The position numbers and the translations under genes were made by a program. Below are positions 56,337 to 64,000 of a stretch of DNA of 64,000 nt, piece by piece (within the stretch, counting starts at the first letter, position 1; every line of letters starts with the position of its first letter). Source of the DNA: Psychrobacter urativorans. Its GTDB lineage: Bacteria; Pseudomonadota; Gammaproteobacteria; Pseudomonadales; Moraxellaceae. Location of the stretch: assembly GCF_001298525.1 (NCBI RefSeq), contig NZ_CP012678.1, forward strand, positions 2,480,001 through 2,544,000. Direction: 5' to 3'. Below the pieces are notes generated by a model. It saw nothing but the letters and a program-made list of their open reading frames with translations, did no database searches and was not told the DNA's origin.

Positions 56337-56675
56337 TTAATGATTTTCTTTCGCATGGTTCAGTGTATATTTAGGTATTTCGATAATTAAGTCGTCATTT
56401 TCTATGATGACTTGACAGGATAACCGCGAATCAGGCTCCAATCCCCAAGCGCGATCCAGCAAATCGGCTTCGATATCGTCCATTTCTTCTAAACCGTTGA
56501 ATCCTTTACGCACGACCACATGGCAAGTGGTACAAGCCTTTGACATCTCGCAGGCGTGTTCAATTTTTATGCCTTTTTCCAACAGCGCTTTACATAAATT
56601 GCTACCTGCTTCCAGTTCAACTTCAGCGCCTTCAGGGCAAATCTCAAAATGAGGTAGTACAGTAATCTTTGGCAT
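56337..56675 (-). CDS. fdx: 2Fe-2S ferredoxin of the isc operon
   Basis: Fdx supplies electrons to Fe-S assembly on IscU. The 112-residue adrenodoxin-type ferredoxin has C-x5-C-x2-C in ACEMSKACTTCHVVV and the fourth cysteine in SRLSCQV. It is the last gene of the isc operon, 89 bases after hscA, and directly before a terminator. No iscX follows. The start MPKITVLPHFEICPEGA is usual. Confidence 0.96.
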   Translation of the reverse strand: MPKITVLPHFEICPEGAEVELEAGSNLCKALLEKGIKIEHACEMSKACTTCHVVVRKGFNGLEEMDDIEADLLDRAWGLEPDSRLSCQVIIENDDLIIEIPKYTLNHAKENH

Positions 56676-56764
56676 GGGTAATATATCCAGTACTAATTAA
56701 TTCAAAAAAATTAAAAGGCTATGAGGTGGTAATGACATCGTGTTCAATGAACTATTTTTATCCG

Positions 56765-58636
56765 TTACCAGTCTCGGGCATTGGTTCCTGCCATACTGGC
56801 TTTAACACTTTGGTTCATAATACGTGCCGCAAAAGCATCGCTATGAGGTTTTAGTTTGGTCTGCTGCGTCTCAATAAGGGTCAAATCATCAGAGTTTAAA
56901 GTGGTTTGCATGGTTTGCATGGCTGTAGTCAGTGTTTGTTGTTCTTCAGACGTCAATAAGGTAGCAAAATCAGTAAGCGCCGACTGTAAAGCCAATAGCT
57001 CACGCTCAGCTTCCACTTTGGTTTCTATCAAAGAGCGCAGATTCTTATCTTCTTCAGCATGTTGGAATCCTGCAATAAGCAGCTGTTCTTTTTGTTCATC
57101 AGATAAACCATAGGCGGGCTTGATTTCAATTCTGCTTTCAGTACCTGTGCTGGTTTCTTGCGCGCTCACGGTCAATTGACCATTGGCATCAATGCTAAAG
57201 GTAACTTCAATACGTCCAAATCCAGCTTTCATAGGCGGGATACCGTACAGCTCAAAACGACCCAGTGAGCGGCAGTTATCAACCGTTTCACGTTCGCCTT
57301 GAACCACATGAATCACCATGCCGGTTTGACCATTTTGATAAGTAGTAAAGATTTGACGTTTTTTAACAGGAATAGGGGTATTACGCGGAATGAGCACTTC
57401 AACCAAGCCGCCCATCGTTTCAAGTCCAAGTGATAGCGGTGTCACATCAAGCAACAGCAAATTGCTGTCGCCATTCACCAGTTGATGTGCCGTTTGCGCT
57501 GCACCTAATGCGACTACTTCGTCTGGATTAAGACGACATAAAGGCTGTTTAGCAAAAAAATTGGTGACCACTTGTTGAATAGCAGGCATGCGTGTCGAGC
57601 CACCGACTAAAATGACTTCGTCCAAATCTTGTACGCTTAATTTAGCATCCCGTAACACTTGCTCGCATACACTGAGCGTCCGGCGGCTGACAGGCTCGAT
57701 AATAGCCAGTAACGCTTCACGGCTTAAGATCCCTTGAAAAGACTGGTCATTAATAACAATATTAATCTCCACTTGCGCGGCATCTGTTAAGGCTTGCTTA
57801 TACTGTTTAGCTTGCTGCGCCAATATCGACTTGTCATGAAGGCTGACATCAGCGGGTGTAATATTGAGCTGTTTTATGAGCCAATTTGTCAGTAAACGAT
57901 CAATATCGTCACCACCAAGGGCGCTATTACCGCCTGTTGCTAGAACTTCAAAGACGCCGTCAGTGAGCTTTAAAATAGAGACATCAAAAGTACCGCCACC
58001 AAGATCGTAAATGAGGTAATAACTTTGTTCTTGTATTTGGCTGCGTTTATCTAAACCGTAAGCAACAGCGGCAGCAGTGGGTTCATTTAGGAGTCTTAAA
58101 ACGGTGATACCGGCAGCTTCTGCCGCATCTTTGGTGGCTTGACGCTGGGCTTCATCAAAGTATGCAGGAACAGTAATCACTGCACCTTCAATGCTGTCTT
58201 CAGGCAAGGCGCTGACCGCACGCTGTTTAAGCGCTGCAAGAATACGAGCCGATACTTCCACAGGTGACACTTCTCCTTGAGCGGTGACAAATGCGGGCAT
58301 GGCATCTGCTGCACCAATCAACTCATAAGGATGTGAGAATTTAATATCAGATTGACTGCGACCCATAAAGCGTTTGGCAGAAATGATGGTATTTTTTGGG
58401 TCATCAGGAAGGTGAGCTAACGCCTGTTGCCCGACGAGTGGCGAACCCGAAGCCGGATAGTAAACCACAGAAGGCAATAGGGTATCTGAATCATGGTCTG
58501 CCTCTAAGACTTGCGATTTGCCTGAACGTACTACCGCGACCAATGAACGCGTCGTACCAAGGTCAATACCAAGTCCAAAACGATGCTGATGAGGTTTGGC
58601 ACTTTGATTGGGTTCAGCAATTTGCAATAAAGACAT
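56765..58636 (-). CDS. hscA: Fe-S assembly chaperone HscA
   Basis: HscA is the specialised Hsp70 that, with HscB, helps release clusters from IscU. The 623-residue protein has the ATPase signatures GIDLGTTRSLVAVV, YDLGGGTFDVSIL and VGGSTRMPAIQQV, and the substrate domain near residue 395 (DVTPLSLGLETMGG). Length and lack of the DnaK C-terminal tail fit HscA. It lies 216 bases downstream of hscB, longer than usual for an operon, with a promoter-like pair in the gap. Confidence 0.97.
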   Translation of the reverse strand: MSLLQIAEPNQSAKPHQHRFGLGIDLGTTRSLVAVVRSGKSQVLEADHDSDTLLPSVVYYPASGSPLVGQQALAHLPDDPKNTIISAKRFMGRSQSDIKFSHPYELIGAADAMPAFVTAQGEVSPVEVSARILAALKQRAVSALPEDSIEGAVITVPAYFDEAQRQATKDAAEAAGITVLRLLNEPTAAAVAYGLDKRSQIQEQSYYLIYDLGGGTFDVSILKLTDGVFEVLATGGNSALGGDDIDRLLTNWLIKQLNITPADVSLHDKSILAQQAKQYKQALTDAAQVEINIVINDQSFQGILSREALLAIIEPVSRRTLSVCEQVLRDAKLSVQDLDEVILVGGSTRMPAIQQVVTNFFAKQPLCRLNPDEVVALGAAQTAHQLVNGDSNLLLLDVTPLSLGLETMGGLVEVLIPRNTPIPVKKRQIFTTYQNGQTGMVIHVVQGERETVDNCRSLGRFELYGIPPMKAGFGRIEVTFSIDANGQLTVSAQETSTGTESRIEIKPAYGLSDEQKEQLLIAGFQHAEEDKNLRSLIETKVEAERELLALQSALTDFATLLTSEEQQTLTTAMQTMQTTLNSDDLTLIETQQTKLKPHSDAFAARIMNQSVKASMAGTNARDW

Positions 58637-58797
58637 AAGGCAACTCAGATATAAAGTGAATAAAAAATGTTTGGCAAAGCTAGGCAGAGCTATAACTACG
58701 AATATAGATAGACAATAACTAATGGATTACGGCTCACGCATATCATCATCTTTCCGCGATATGAGTAAAATATACGTATCTATATTTAAAACAGCTG

Positions 58798-58826
58798 ATT
58801 ATACGGTATTGTAGGCATTATTTTAA
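58798..58826 (-). promoter_or_regulatory. Possible internal promoter for hscA-fdx
   Basis: On the minus strand TTAAAA and TATAAT are spaced 17 bases apart in the 216-base hscB-hscA gap. The -35 matches 4 of 6 positions. Confidence 0.4.
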
Positions 58827-58852
58827 CCATCATAAGCATTCTATAACGCTAA

Positions 58853-59422
58853 TTAGACATATAAGTCATCATCGTCAAGTTGCTCAGTGCTGGCAACATC
58901 ATCAAGACCTGTCGTAATATCGGCATCGAGCTTAACTAAAAATTTCAGCTTTTGGGTGGCATCGATAGCAGTTTGCCACTCTTTATGTTGATAAGCGTTG
59001 TTAAAGCGAGTAGATTGGATGTTTAAACGCTCGACAACTTGCGGATGTAACTGCTGCAACGTTACACAGTTTTTATCATTGATGGCGTCGTCTAAATCCA
59101 TACGCATTTCCATCGCATCTTCTAAAAATTTTAAGTCAGCGATGGATTGTTCTAACGTTTGTGCGTGTCCTGCTATATCGAGTAGGTAAGCGGCGCGGCT
59201 GTCTGGCGCACTTAACGTCTGGTATGCTTGGTTAATCAGAGCAGATGCTTGCTCAGCTTTTACGTTATCAGTAAGATTATTTACAGCGTTATCAGGATGA
59301 TAGCGCTTTTGTAATAGACGTAAGCGTTGATCAAGACTGTCTTGAAGTAGTTCAAATTGTACAGGCTGCTCAAATAATGCAAAGAAGTTGTCAAACTGCG
59401 CTTCTGGGGTGATATCTGTCAT
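58853..59422 (-). CDS. hscB: Fe-S assembly co-chaperone HscB
   Basis: HscB is the J-protein that brings IscU to HscA. The 189-residue product starts MTDITPEAQFDNFFALFEQP. The J domain has KRYHPDNAVN with the HPD motif. The C-terminal three-helix IscU-binding part follows, and the last residues are very acidic (EQLDDDDLYV). ATG 59422 has AAGG about eight bases upstream. An in-frame start at 59461 would add 13 residues not seen in the family. Confidence 0.95.
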   Translation of the reverse strand: MTDITPEAQFDNFFALFEQPVQFELLQDSLDQRLRLLQKRYHPDNAVNNLTDNVKAEQASALINQAYQTLSAPDSRAAYLLDIAGHAQTLEQSIADLKFLEDAMEMRMDLDDAINDKNCVTLQQLHPQVVERLNIQSTRFNNAYQHKEWQTAIDATQKLKFLVKLDADITTGLDDVASTEQLDDDDLYV

Positions 59423-59493
59423 ATCATACGCCTTACATTCTGTTTTTATTGTGTCTATCAACGACCTGTTAAACGTCTATCGCTAAGACGCAT

Positions 59494-59814
59494 TTATACC
59501 GTAAATGATTCACCGCAGCCACATTCGCCTTTTTGATTCGGGTTGGTAAACTTAAAGCCTTCGTTTAAACCTTCCTTTTCATAATCCATTAACAAGCCAT
59601 CTAAATAAACCAAGCTCTTAGGATCAATAAAGATGCTCACGTTATGACTATCAAAACGTGTATCATTATCATCGGGCGTGTCAACGAACTCTAAAACGTA
59701 GGCTAAGCCTGAACAACCTGCTGTACGAATACCCACTCTGATGCCTGCACCTTTGCCGCGATTGTCCAAAAAGTCTCGAACATGCTGAGCGGCGCGTTCT
59801 GTCATTTCAATCAT
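59494..59814 (-). CDS. iscA: Iron-sulfur assembly protein IscA
   Basis: IscA is an A-type carrier that hands Fe-S clusters to apo-proteins. The 106-residue protein has the three conserved cysteines: [13 protein letters not shown] and the C-terminal [11 protein letters not shown]. Length and start [16 protein letters not shown] are typical. It is 210 bases after iscU with a strong hairpin between. Confidence 0.97.
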   Translation of the reverse strand: MIEMTERAAQHVRDFLDNRGKGAGIRVGIRTAGCSGLAYVLEFVDTPDDNDTRFDSHNVSIFIDPKSLVYLDGLLMDYEKEGLNEGFKFTNPNQKGECGCGESFTV

Positions 59815-59930
59815 GCCAACTCCTATTGATTGCCACTAATACGACAATATTTTCTAAAAAACCGCCTACTAATAACGTATATTTAAAAATTTGAAATCAC
59901 TAAAAATATTGCTAGCAATGTCTATAAAAT

Positions 59931-59968
59931 AAAAGGTGACAATTACAGTAGAGTCATTGTCACCTTTT
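59931..59968. terminator. Perfect hairpin between iscU and iscA
   Basis: AAAAGGTGACAAT and ATTGTCACCTTTT form a perfect 13-bp stem around a 12-base loop. On the minus strand the stem ends in TTTT followed by ATTTTAT. It is inside the isc operon, so it may be a partial terminator, an attenuator or a stabilising 3' end for iscRSU RNA. Confidence 0.75.
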
Positions 59969-60024
59969 AGCGTGGGCGCTTTTTAGTACACTGCTACCAC
60001 GACACAACTAACACGCTAAAGGGT

Positions 60025-60423
60025 TTAGCTCGTTGCTTCTGCAGCGCTGTGTTTACCTTTATAGTCACTGATAGCCGCTTTAATAGCATCTTCAGCCAAT
60101 ACTGAGCAATGCACTTTTACAGGTGGTAATGCCAATTCTTCAGCGATATGACTATTTTTAATTTCACCGGCTTGTTCCAAGCTTTTACCTTTTAGCCACT
60201 CTGTTACCAGTGAGCTTGAGGCAATAGCTGAACCACAACCGTACGTTTTAAAGCGTGCATCTTCAATGATACCATTATCATCAACTTGAATTTGCAAACG
60301 CATTACATCGCCACAGGCTGGGGCACCGACCATACCAGTACCAACGTTTTTGGCATTTTTATCAAGATTGCCAACGTTACGCGGGTTTTCGTAATGGTCA
60401 ATAACTTGGTCACTATAGGCCAT
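60025..60423 (-). CDS. iscU: Fe-S cluster scaffold IscU
   Basis: IscU is the scaffold on which clusters are built from IscS sulfur. The 132-residue protein starts MAYSDQVIDHYENPRNVG and has the three ligand cysteines (APACGDVM, TYGCGSAIA, KVHCSVLAE) and the HscA recognition motif LPPVK. ATG 60423 has AGGAG six bases upstream. The frame is open to 60489 but this extension is not used. It lies 160 bases after iscS. Confidence 0.98.
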   Translation of the reverse strand: MAYSDQVIDHYENPRNVGNLDKNAKNVGTGMVGAPACGDVMRLQIQVDDNGIIEDARFKTYGCGSAIASSSLVTEWLKGKSLEQAGEIKNSHIAEELALPPVKVHCSVLAEDAIKAAISDYKGKHSAAEATS

Positions 60424-60582
60424 GAGTTTTCTCCTAGTTAGATGATGAGTGTTTATATCTTCTCTGCACTCATCGATAATTGGGGTCAAACACTTAATAT
60501 ATAATTGTCTGATGAATAGTTTAATAATTATATTGCGAAATTTTGCTTATTACTGAGTATCTAGTCTCAGTAGTATTTTGTT

Positions 60583-61809
60583 TTAATGTTCAGACCATTC
60601 TACTGAATCTAAATCAACGCCTTCTTGATACATATCCCAAAGTGGCGATAGGGCACGTAATTTGTCAACGGCTTCATGCATTTGTTTGATAACGGTATCA
60701 ATATCTTCTTCAGTGGTGTAACGACCAAAGCTAAAGCGGATAGAACTATGCGCCAATTCATCGGGGCGACCGATAGCACGTAGCACATAAGATGGCTCAA
60801 GAGTGGCTGAAGTACAGGCTGAACCTGAAGATACCGCCAAGTCTTTTAGCGACATCATGAGTGATTCGCCTTCAACGAAGTTAAAGCTGATATTCACAAT
60901 ATTAGGTACGCTATGTTCTAAGTCACCGTTAAGATAAATCTCTTCGATATCTTGCAAACCGTCCCATAATTTTTGGCGTAGTTTTGCCGCATGCGCATGG
61001 TCTTCTTCATAGCGCTCATTAGCTAATTTAAATGCCGCACCAAGACCGACGATTTGATGCGTAGGTAAAGTACCTGAACGCATACCACGCTCATGACCAC
61101 CGCCATGTTGCTCAGCTTTTAGGCGGACGCGAGGTTTACGGCTGACAAATAAAGCACCGATGCCTTTAGGACCATAGGCTTTATGACCAGAAAAGCTCAT
61201 TAAATCAATTTTAGTAGTCTCAAGGTCAATTTTTACTTTGCCAACTGATTGCGCACCATCTACATGGAAAATTACGCCAGCTTCACGTGTAATTTCACCG
61301 ATAGCGGCAACGTCGGTTAATGTACCAAGTTCGTTATTTACCATCATCAAGGATACTAAAATAGTATCTTCGCGTAATGCCGCTTTCACTTGTTCAGGTA
61401 AAATTAAACCTGTGCTTGGTTGTGGCTCAAGATAAGTAATCTCAAATCCTTCTTGCTCAAGCTCGCGGCAGGTATCAAGTACTGCTTTATGTTCGATTTT
61501 ACTGGTAATGATATGTTTACCACGCGACTGATAAAAATGCGCGGCACCTTTAATAGCAAGATTATCAGACTCAGTTGCACCTGAAGTGAAAACAATTTCT
61601 CGAGGATCAGCATTGATGACTTCAGCGACTTGTTGACGCGCGGTTTCAACCGCTTCCTCAGCCTGCCAACCATACCCATGTGAACGTGATGCTGGGTTAC
61701 CAAAAATGCCATCTACCGTCAGGTATTCGCTCATTTTAGCGGCGACCGACTTGGCTACTGGCGTAGTGGCGGCATAATCTAGGTAAATAAGTTTGTTATG
61801 TTGGCTCAT
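60583..61809 (-). CDS. iscS: Cysteine desulfurase IscS
   Basis: IscS takes sulfur from cysteine for Fe-S clusters and tRNA thiolation. The 408-residue PLP enzyme has [32 protein letters not shown], the PLP lysine in [18 protein letters not shown], and the active cysteine in [17 protein letters not shown]. The start codon overlaps the iscR stop by four bases, so the genes are coupled. Confidence 0.98.
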   Translation of the reverse strand: MSQHNKLIYLDYAATTPVAKSVAAKMSEYLTVDGIFGNPASRSHGYGWQAEEAVETARQQVAEVINADPREIVFTSGATESDNLAIKGAAHFYQSRGKHIITSKIEHKAVLDTCRELEQEGFEITYLEPQPSTGLILPEQVKAALREDTILVSLMMVNNELGTLTDVAAIGEITREAGVIFHVDGAQSVGKVKIDLETTKIDLMSFSGHKAYGPKGIGALFVSRKPRVRLKAEQHGGGHERGMRSGTLPTHQIVGLGAAFKLANERYEEDHAHAAKLRQKLWDGLQDIEEIYLNGDLEHSVPNIVNISFNFVEGESLMMSLKDLAVSSGSACTSATLEPSYVLRAIGRPDELAHSSIRFSFGRYTTEEDIDTVIKQMHEAVDKLRALSPLWDMYQEGVDLDSVEWSEH

Positions 61810-62303
61810 GCTGGGTTTGCCTCGCTGGTCGATAAGGTAATAGTATTAATATCTTTTATGGAAGGAAGTTGCTGACGTTCTGATATGAACTGCACATTTT
61901 CCATATTTAATAATTGTGCTAATGTAATATTTTTCAAGTACTGCTCAATATGATTGGACAGCGCACACCATAAATCATGGGTCAAACACATCGTACCGCC
62001 TTGGCAGTCGCCACGTCCTTCACATTGCATGGCGTTGACCGATTCATCAACGGCTGAGATGATACTCATCACGTCAATCTGATCTAATGGCTTGGCTAGA
62101 CGATAGCCACCTGCTGCACCGCGAATACTGGTGACTAGGCCGCGCTTACGCAGTTTTGAAAATAACTGTTCAAGATAGGATATTGAGATTGATTGCCGCT
62201 TAGCAATATCGGATAAGGAAACAGCACTATCATGTTGGCTGGTTTGTAGAGCCAAATCCAGCAATGCGGTAACCGCATATCTTCCTCGAGTTGTTAAGCG
62301 CAT
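61806..62303 (-). CDS. iscR: Fe-S-sensing transcription regulator IscR
   Basis: IscR is a Rrf2-family repressor of the isc operon when it holds its 2Fe-2S cluster. The 165-residue product begins [20 protein letters not shown], with the winged helix in residues 20-70. The cluster ligands are C94, C100, C106 and H109, in [19 protein letters not shown] 62303 has GGAGAGG about five bases upstream. The extension to 62336 is rejected. A matching IscR palindrome lies in its own promoter. Confidence 0.98.
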   Translation of the reverse strand: MRLTTRGRYAVTALLDLALQTSQHDSAVSLSDIAKRQSISISYLEQLFSKLRKRGLVTSIRGAAGGYRLAKPLDQIDVMSIISAVDESVNAMQCEGRGDCQGGTMCLTHDLWCALSNHIEQYLKNITLAQLLNMENVQFISERQQLPSIKDINTITLSTSEANPA

Positions 62304-62464
62304 AAAACCTCTCCAAACTGTCCAGTAATAAACCAAAGTTAATAACGAGCTTAGAGTATGTATCTTATATCTAATGAAATATATAGAAATGGATGCGTAC
62401 CTAAGACGAAAGTCATCGCTATTAAATAACAGGTGGCTAACTGTATGTGTGCTGCGATAAAGCC

Positions 62465-62497
62465 ATTATACTCAATCCTGACTAATTTAGTCAAGAT
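62465..62497 (-). promoter_or_regulatory. isc operon promoter with IscR type 1 palindrome
   Basis: On the minus strand TTGACT (62494-62489) and TATAAT (62470-62465) are separated by 18 bases. The palindrome ATCTTGACTAAATTAGTCAG.. (62475-62497) covers the -35 region and has the GACT-N-AGTC core of IscR type 1 sites. This fits autorepression by 2Fe-2S IscR. It is about 165 bases before iscR, giving a long leader. Confidence 0.85.
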
Positions 62498-62601
62498 TGA
62501 ATTGGTGTTAAACAGTTAATCTCATTTAACACGGTTATTGATAAAAACAATCATTCATAAACGTGTTTTAAACAAAGTGTCTTAAACCAACGTGATGATT
62601 A

Positions 62602-63246
62602 TTAATTCATTAATAAGGTAATAATAGCGCCGATAGCAATGATGGTTGCAACGACCGCCGTTATCATAAATAATTTTTGCTTGCTCTGTAGTTCTTTAAC
62701 AGTCATTTCAAGTTCACGGTTTTTAATAGTGAGGGTATTGATTTGGGTTTGTTGTTCAGTGATGCGTAATTTGTAGTTATTATTTTTTACTTCCCTTTCA
62801 GCATCGCTAGCTTTGGGTTTACCTTTACCGCCTTTAAATCTTTTGATAACACTCTGAATCAAACTACCAAAACCCATCTGCATAATGAAATGCTTGACCA
62901 GTTGTACTTGGGCAGAATCCCCGCGCATTTGTAACTTATCAGTGGTTTCAGCATCATGTGTGGTGAGCGCATTTAAGACTTGAATGCTATAGGCATTAAT
63001 AATGACGTCGGGCTCAGTGCGCCCCGCAGGCAAATTAGCATCGAGCAACACGCCTTTAAAACTAAATGTCGCAAAAACTTCTACATGCGGTAGGTACATA
63101 CGCAGACAGACAACGGTGTCTTGTTTGGCGAGTGGATAAGCCGCTTTGCGTAGCTCAGGGTCCAAGCGTAGCAGTAGCGTCAATGCTGACTCAATGAACA
63201 CCAGAATGATATTAAGAAGAGAGTGAGACAACGTAGAACGCTTCAT
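62602..63246 (-). CDS. UbiJ-like SCP2 protein with C-terminal membrane anchor
   Basis: The 214-residue protein has an N-terminal hydrophobic stretch (SHSLLNIILVFIESALTLLL), an SCP2-like domain (about 25-125: RMYLPHVEVFATFSFKGVLL ... DVIINAYSIQVLNAL ... MRGDSAQVQLVKHF), a basic G/K-rich linker, a coiled coil (about 155-190) and a terminal helix LFMITAVVATIIAIGAIITL. The order SCP2 domain, then helix, and the GD-x-x-x-V-x-x-F pattern resemble UbiJ, an accessory factor of ubiquinone synthesis that binds lipid, but the terminal helix is not in the E. coli protein. ubiE and ubiB are not adjacent. Function is inferred. Confidence 0.6.
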   Translation of the reverse strand: MKRSTLSHSLLNIILVFIESALTLLLRLDPELRKAAYPLAKQDTVVCLRMYLPHVEVFATFSFKGVLLDANLPAGRTEPDVIINAYSIQVLNALTTHDAETTDKLQMRGDSAQVQLVKHFIMQMGFGSLIQSVIKRFKGGKGKPKASDAEREVKNNNYKLRITEQQTQINTLTIKNRELEMTVKELQSKQKLFMITAVVATIIAIGAIITLLMN

Positions 63247-63801
63247 GTAGATAATCCATTTTATTGGGCAAGTGAGAATTTAAAAATAGACATAAGAAAA
63301 CTCATGAATTCTTATTGCCTTAACGTAGACTACAAGGTCATCTGATGTTTCAAGATGACCATCATAGAGCATAATTAACATAGGGCATAATTATTAACAT
63401 AGCGTATCGTTAAGATGGCGCAGTGCCTAATTAGGATAGCTCATAGTTAATAGGTTTCCATCATAAAAACTAACACCTATCTGTGTCAGTTAGCAAATTG
63501 TTGCGCTATTAAGAAATGATGCACCAAATTGCGGGTTGCTGCCGACAAATATATAGCTATAGTACGATAAATAGCAAATTACAGGTGATTTACGTAATGT
63601 TAAGTGTTAAATACGTAGTTCAGGGCGCTTAAAAGTGTAAAATCGCTTGCGCTCCTTATGCAGCCTTGATATAAAGGCGTTAATAATGTGTAACCCGTCA
63701 ATACGTGAGTCGAAAGTTGTTTTTATTGCTTAAATCATATGAGAGCGATACAATGCCTGACATTAGCGTTTATTTTAGCCCTTAAACTTGAAGGAATTTT
63801 T
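63247..63801. other. Gap between the UbiJ-like gene and the HU gene
   Basis: 555 bases without a gene. It has the palindrome GGTCATCT-N9-AGATGACC (63336-63360), a near repeat of GCATAATTAACATAG-like sequence (about 63369-63405), and the HU promoter at 63726-63754. Confidence 0.5.
63726..63754 (+). promoter_or_regulatory. Sigma70 promoter of the HU gene
   Basis: TTGCTT and TACAAT are exactly 17 bases apart, each a near-consensus hexamer (4 and 5 of 6). It lies 47 bases before the start codon. Confidence 0.75.
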
Positions 63802-64000
63802 ATGAATAAGTCAGAATTAATTGATAGCATCGCAGAAAAAAGTGGTCTAAACAAAACCCAAGCTGGTGAATCTTTAAATGCCGTTATGGAAAGTATCGGT
63901 GAAGCTTTAGAAGCAGGCGAAAGTATCTCATTAGTTGGTTTTGGTACCTTCAGTGTAAAAGATCGTAAAGCTCGCACTGGTCGTAACCCTAAAACTGGCG
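63802..64000 (+). CDS. hupB: DNA-binding protein HU, 3' end cut by window edge
   Basis: HU bends and compacts DNA without sequence specificity. 66 residues are visible: MNKSELIDSIAEKSGLNKTQ, ISLVGFGTFSVKDRKARTGR and NPKTG, where the frame meets the right edge. The helix-turn-helix body and the start of the DNA-binding arm match HU better than IHF. AAGGA lies seven bases before the ATG. The hupB symbol is a guess between HU subunits. Confidence 0.92.
   Translation, partial: MNKSELIDSIAEKSGLNKTQAGESLNAVMESIGEALEAGESISLVGFGTFSVKDRKARTGRNPKTG

Noticed and set aside
63735..63977. 80-residue minus-strand frame over the HU gene
   Set aside because: It is antisense to a clear HU reading with a good promoter and ribosome-binding site.

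Overview
This is a contiguous piece of a gammaproteobacterial chromosome, AT-rich, and most likely from Psychrobacter or a close relative in the Moraxellaceae. The assignment rests on protein style and gene order, not on a search. Supporting points are the divergent lptD / amgK-murU pair, rpsA-ihfB-lapA-pyrF without lapB, a Coq7-type ubiquinone hydroxylase, a long-form GAPDH, and envelope proteins padded with Asn/Ser/Asp/Thr-rich stretches. I see no rRNA, tRNA, CRISPR array, prophage, transposase or integrase. It is a core-genome window.

Layout. 1-2497: 5' part of lptD (minus), running off the left edge. 3014-4921: amgK-murU (plus), peptidoglycan sugar recycling. 5045-7723: cydA-cydB plus a 38-residue membrane protein (minus), a bd-type quinol oxidase. 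8447-14698: five minus-strand genes or units: a large lipoprotein hydrolase, a TPR-like exported protein, coq7 and an LplT-like MFS transporter. 15108-23629: tamA-tamB (plus), outer-membrane protein and lipid transport machinery. 23817-23981: hemP (minus) with a Fur-box-like site. 24296-35274: a Nudix/ThiE-like fusion, a lipocalin, GAPDH, obg, proB, hemE, argC and a DUF6776-like membrane protein. 35390-39130: clpS and clpA. 39411-45675: ung, tadA, cmk, rpsA, ihfB, lapA, pyrF. 45814-47582: two predicted phosphatases. 47754-48020: rpsT (minus). 48477-56168: an NAD(P)-binding protein, rraA, mfd, a HIT protein and a membrane nucleotide cyclase. 56337-62303: the isc operon (minus) iscR-iscS-iscU-iscA-hscB-hscA-fdx, behind a promoter with an IscR-type palindrome. 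62602-63246: a UbiJ-like membrane-anchored SCP2 protein (minus). 63802-64000: start of an HU gene, cut by the right edge.

How the genes work together. Three themes recur. Envelope building: LptD, AmgK/MurU, TamAB, LplT-like MFS, LapA, lipocalin. Quinone and respiration: CydAB, Coq7, UbiJ-like. Iron, haem and Fe-S: HemP, HemE, the isc operon. The rest is housekeeping. Many gene ends carry clear intrinsic terminators, several of them bidirectional between converging genes.

I did not find a convincing new multi-gene system. The items most worth a second look are small or regulatory: a heptamer tandem repeat in the lptD/amgK divergent promoter region, a 21-bp inverted repeat in the tamA leader, a perfect hairpin inside the isc operon, two genes under 60 codons (the cyd partner and hemP), a near-tandem duplication inside TamB, an acidic insert in ClpA, and a UbiJ-like protein with a C-terminal membrane anchor. 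Start codons were chosen by ribosome-binding-site position and family N-termini. None was verified by alignment.
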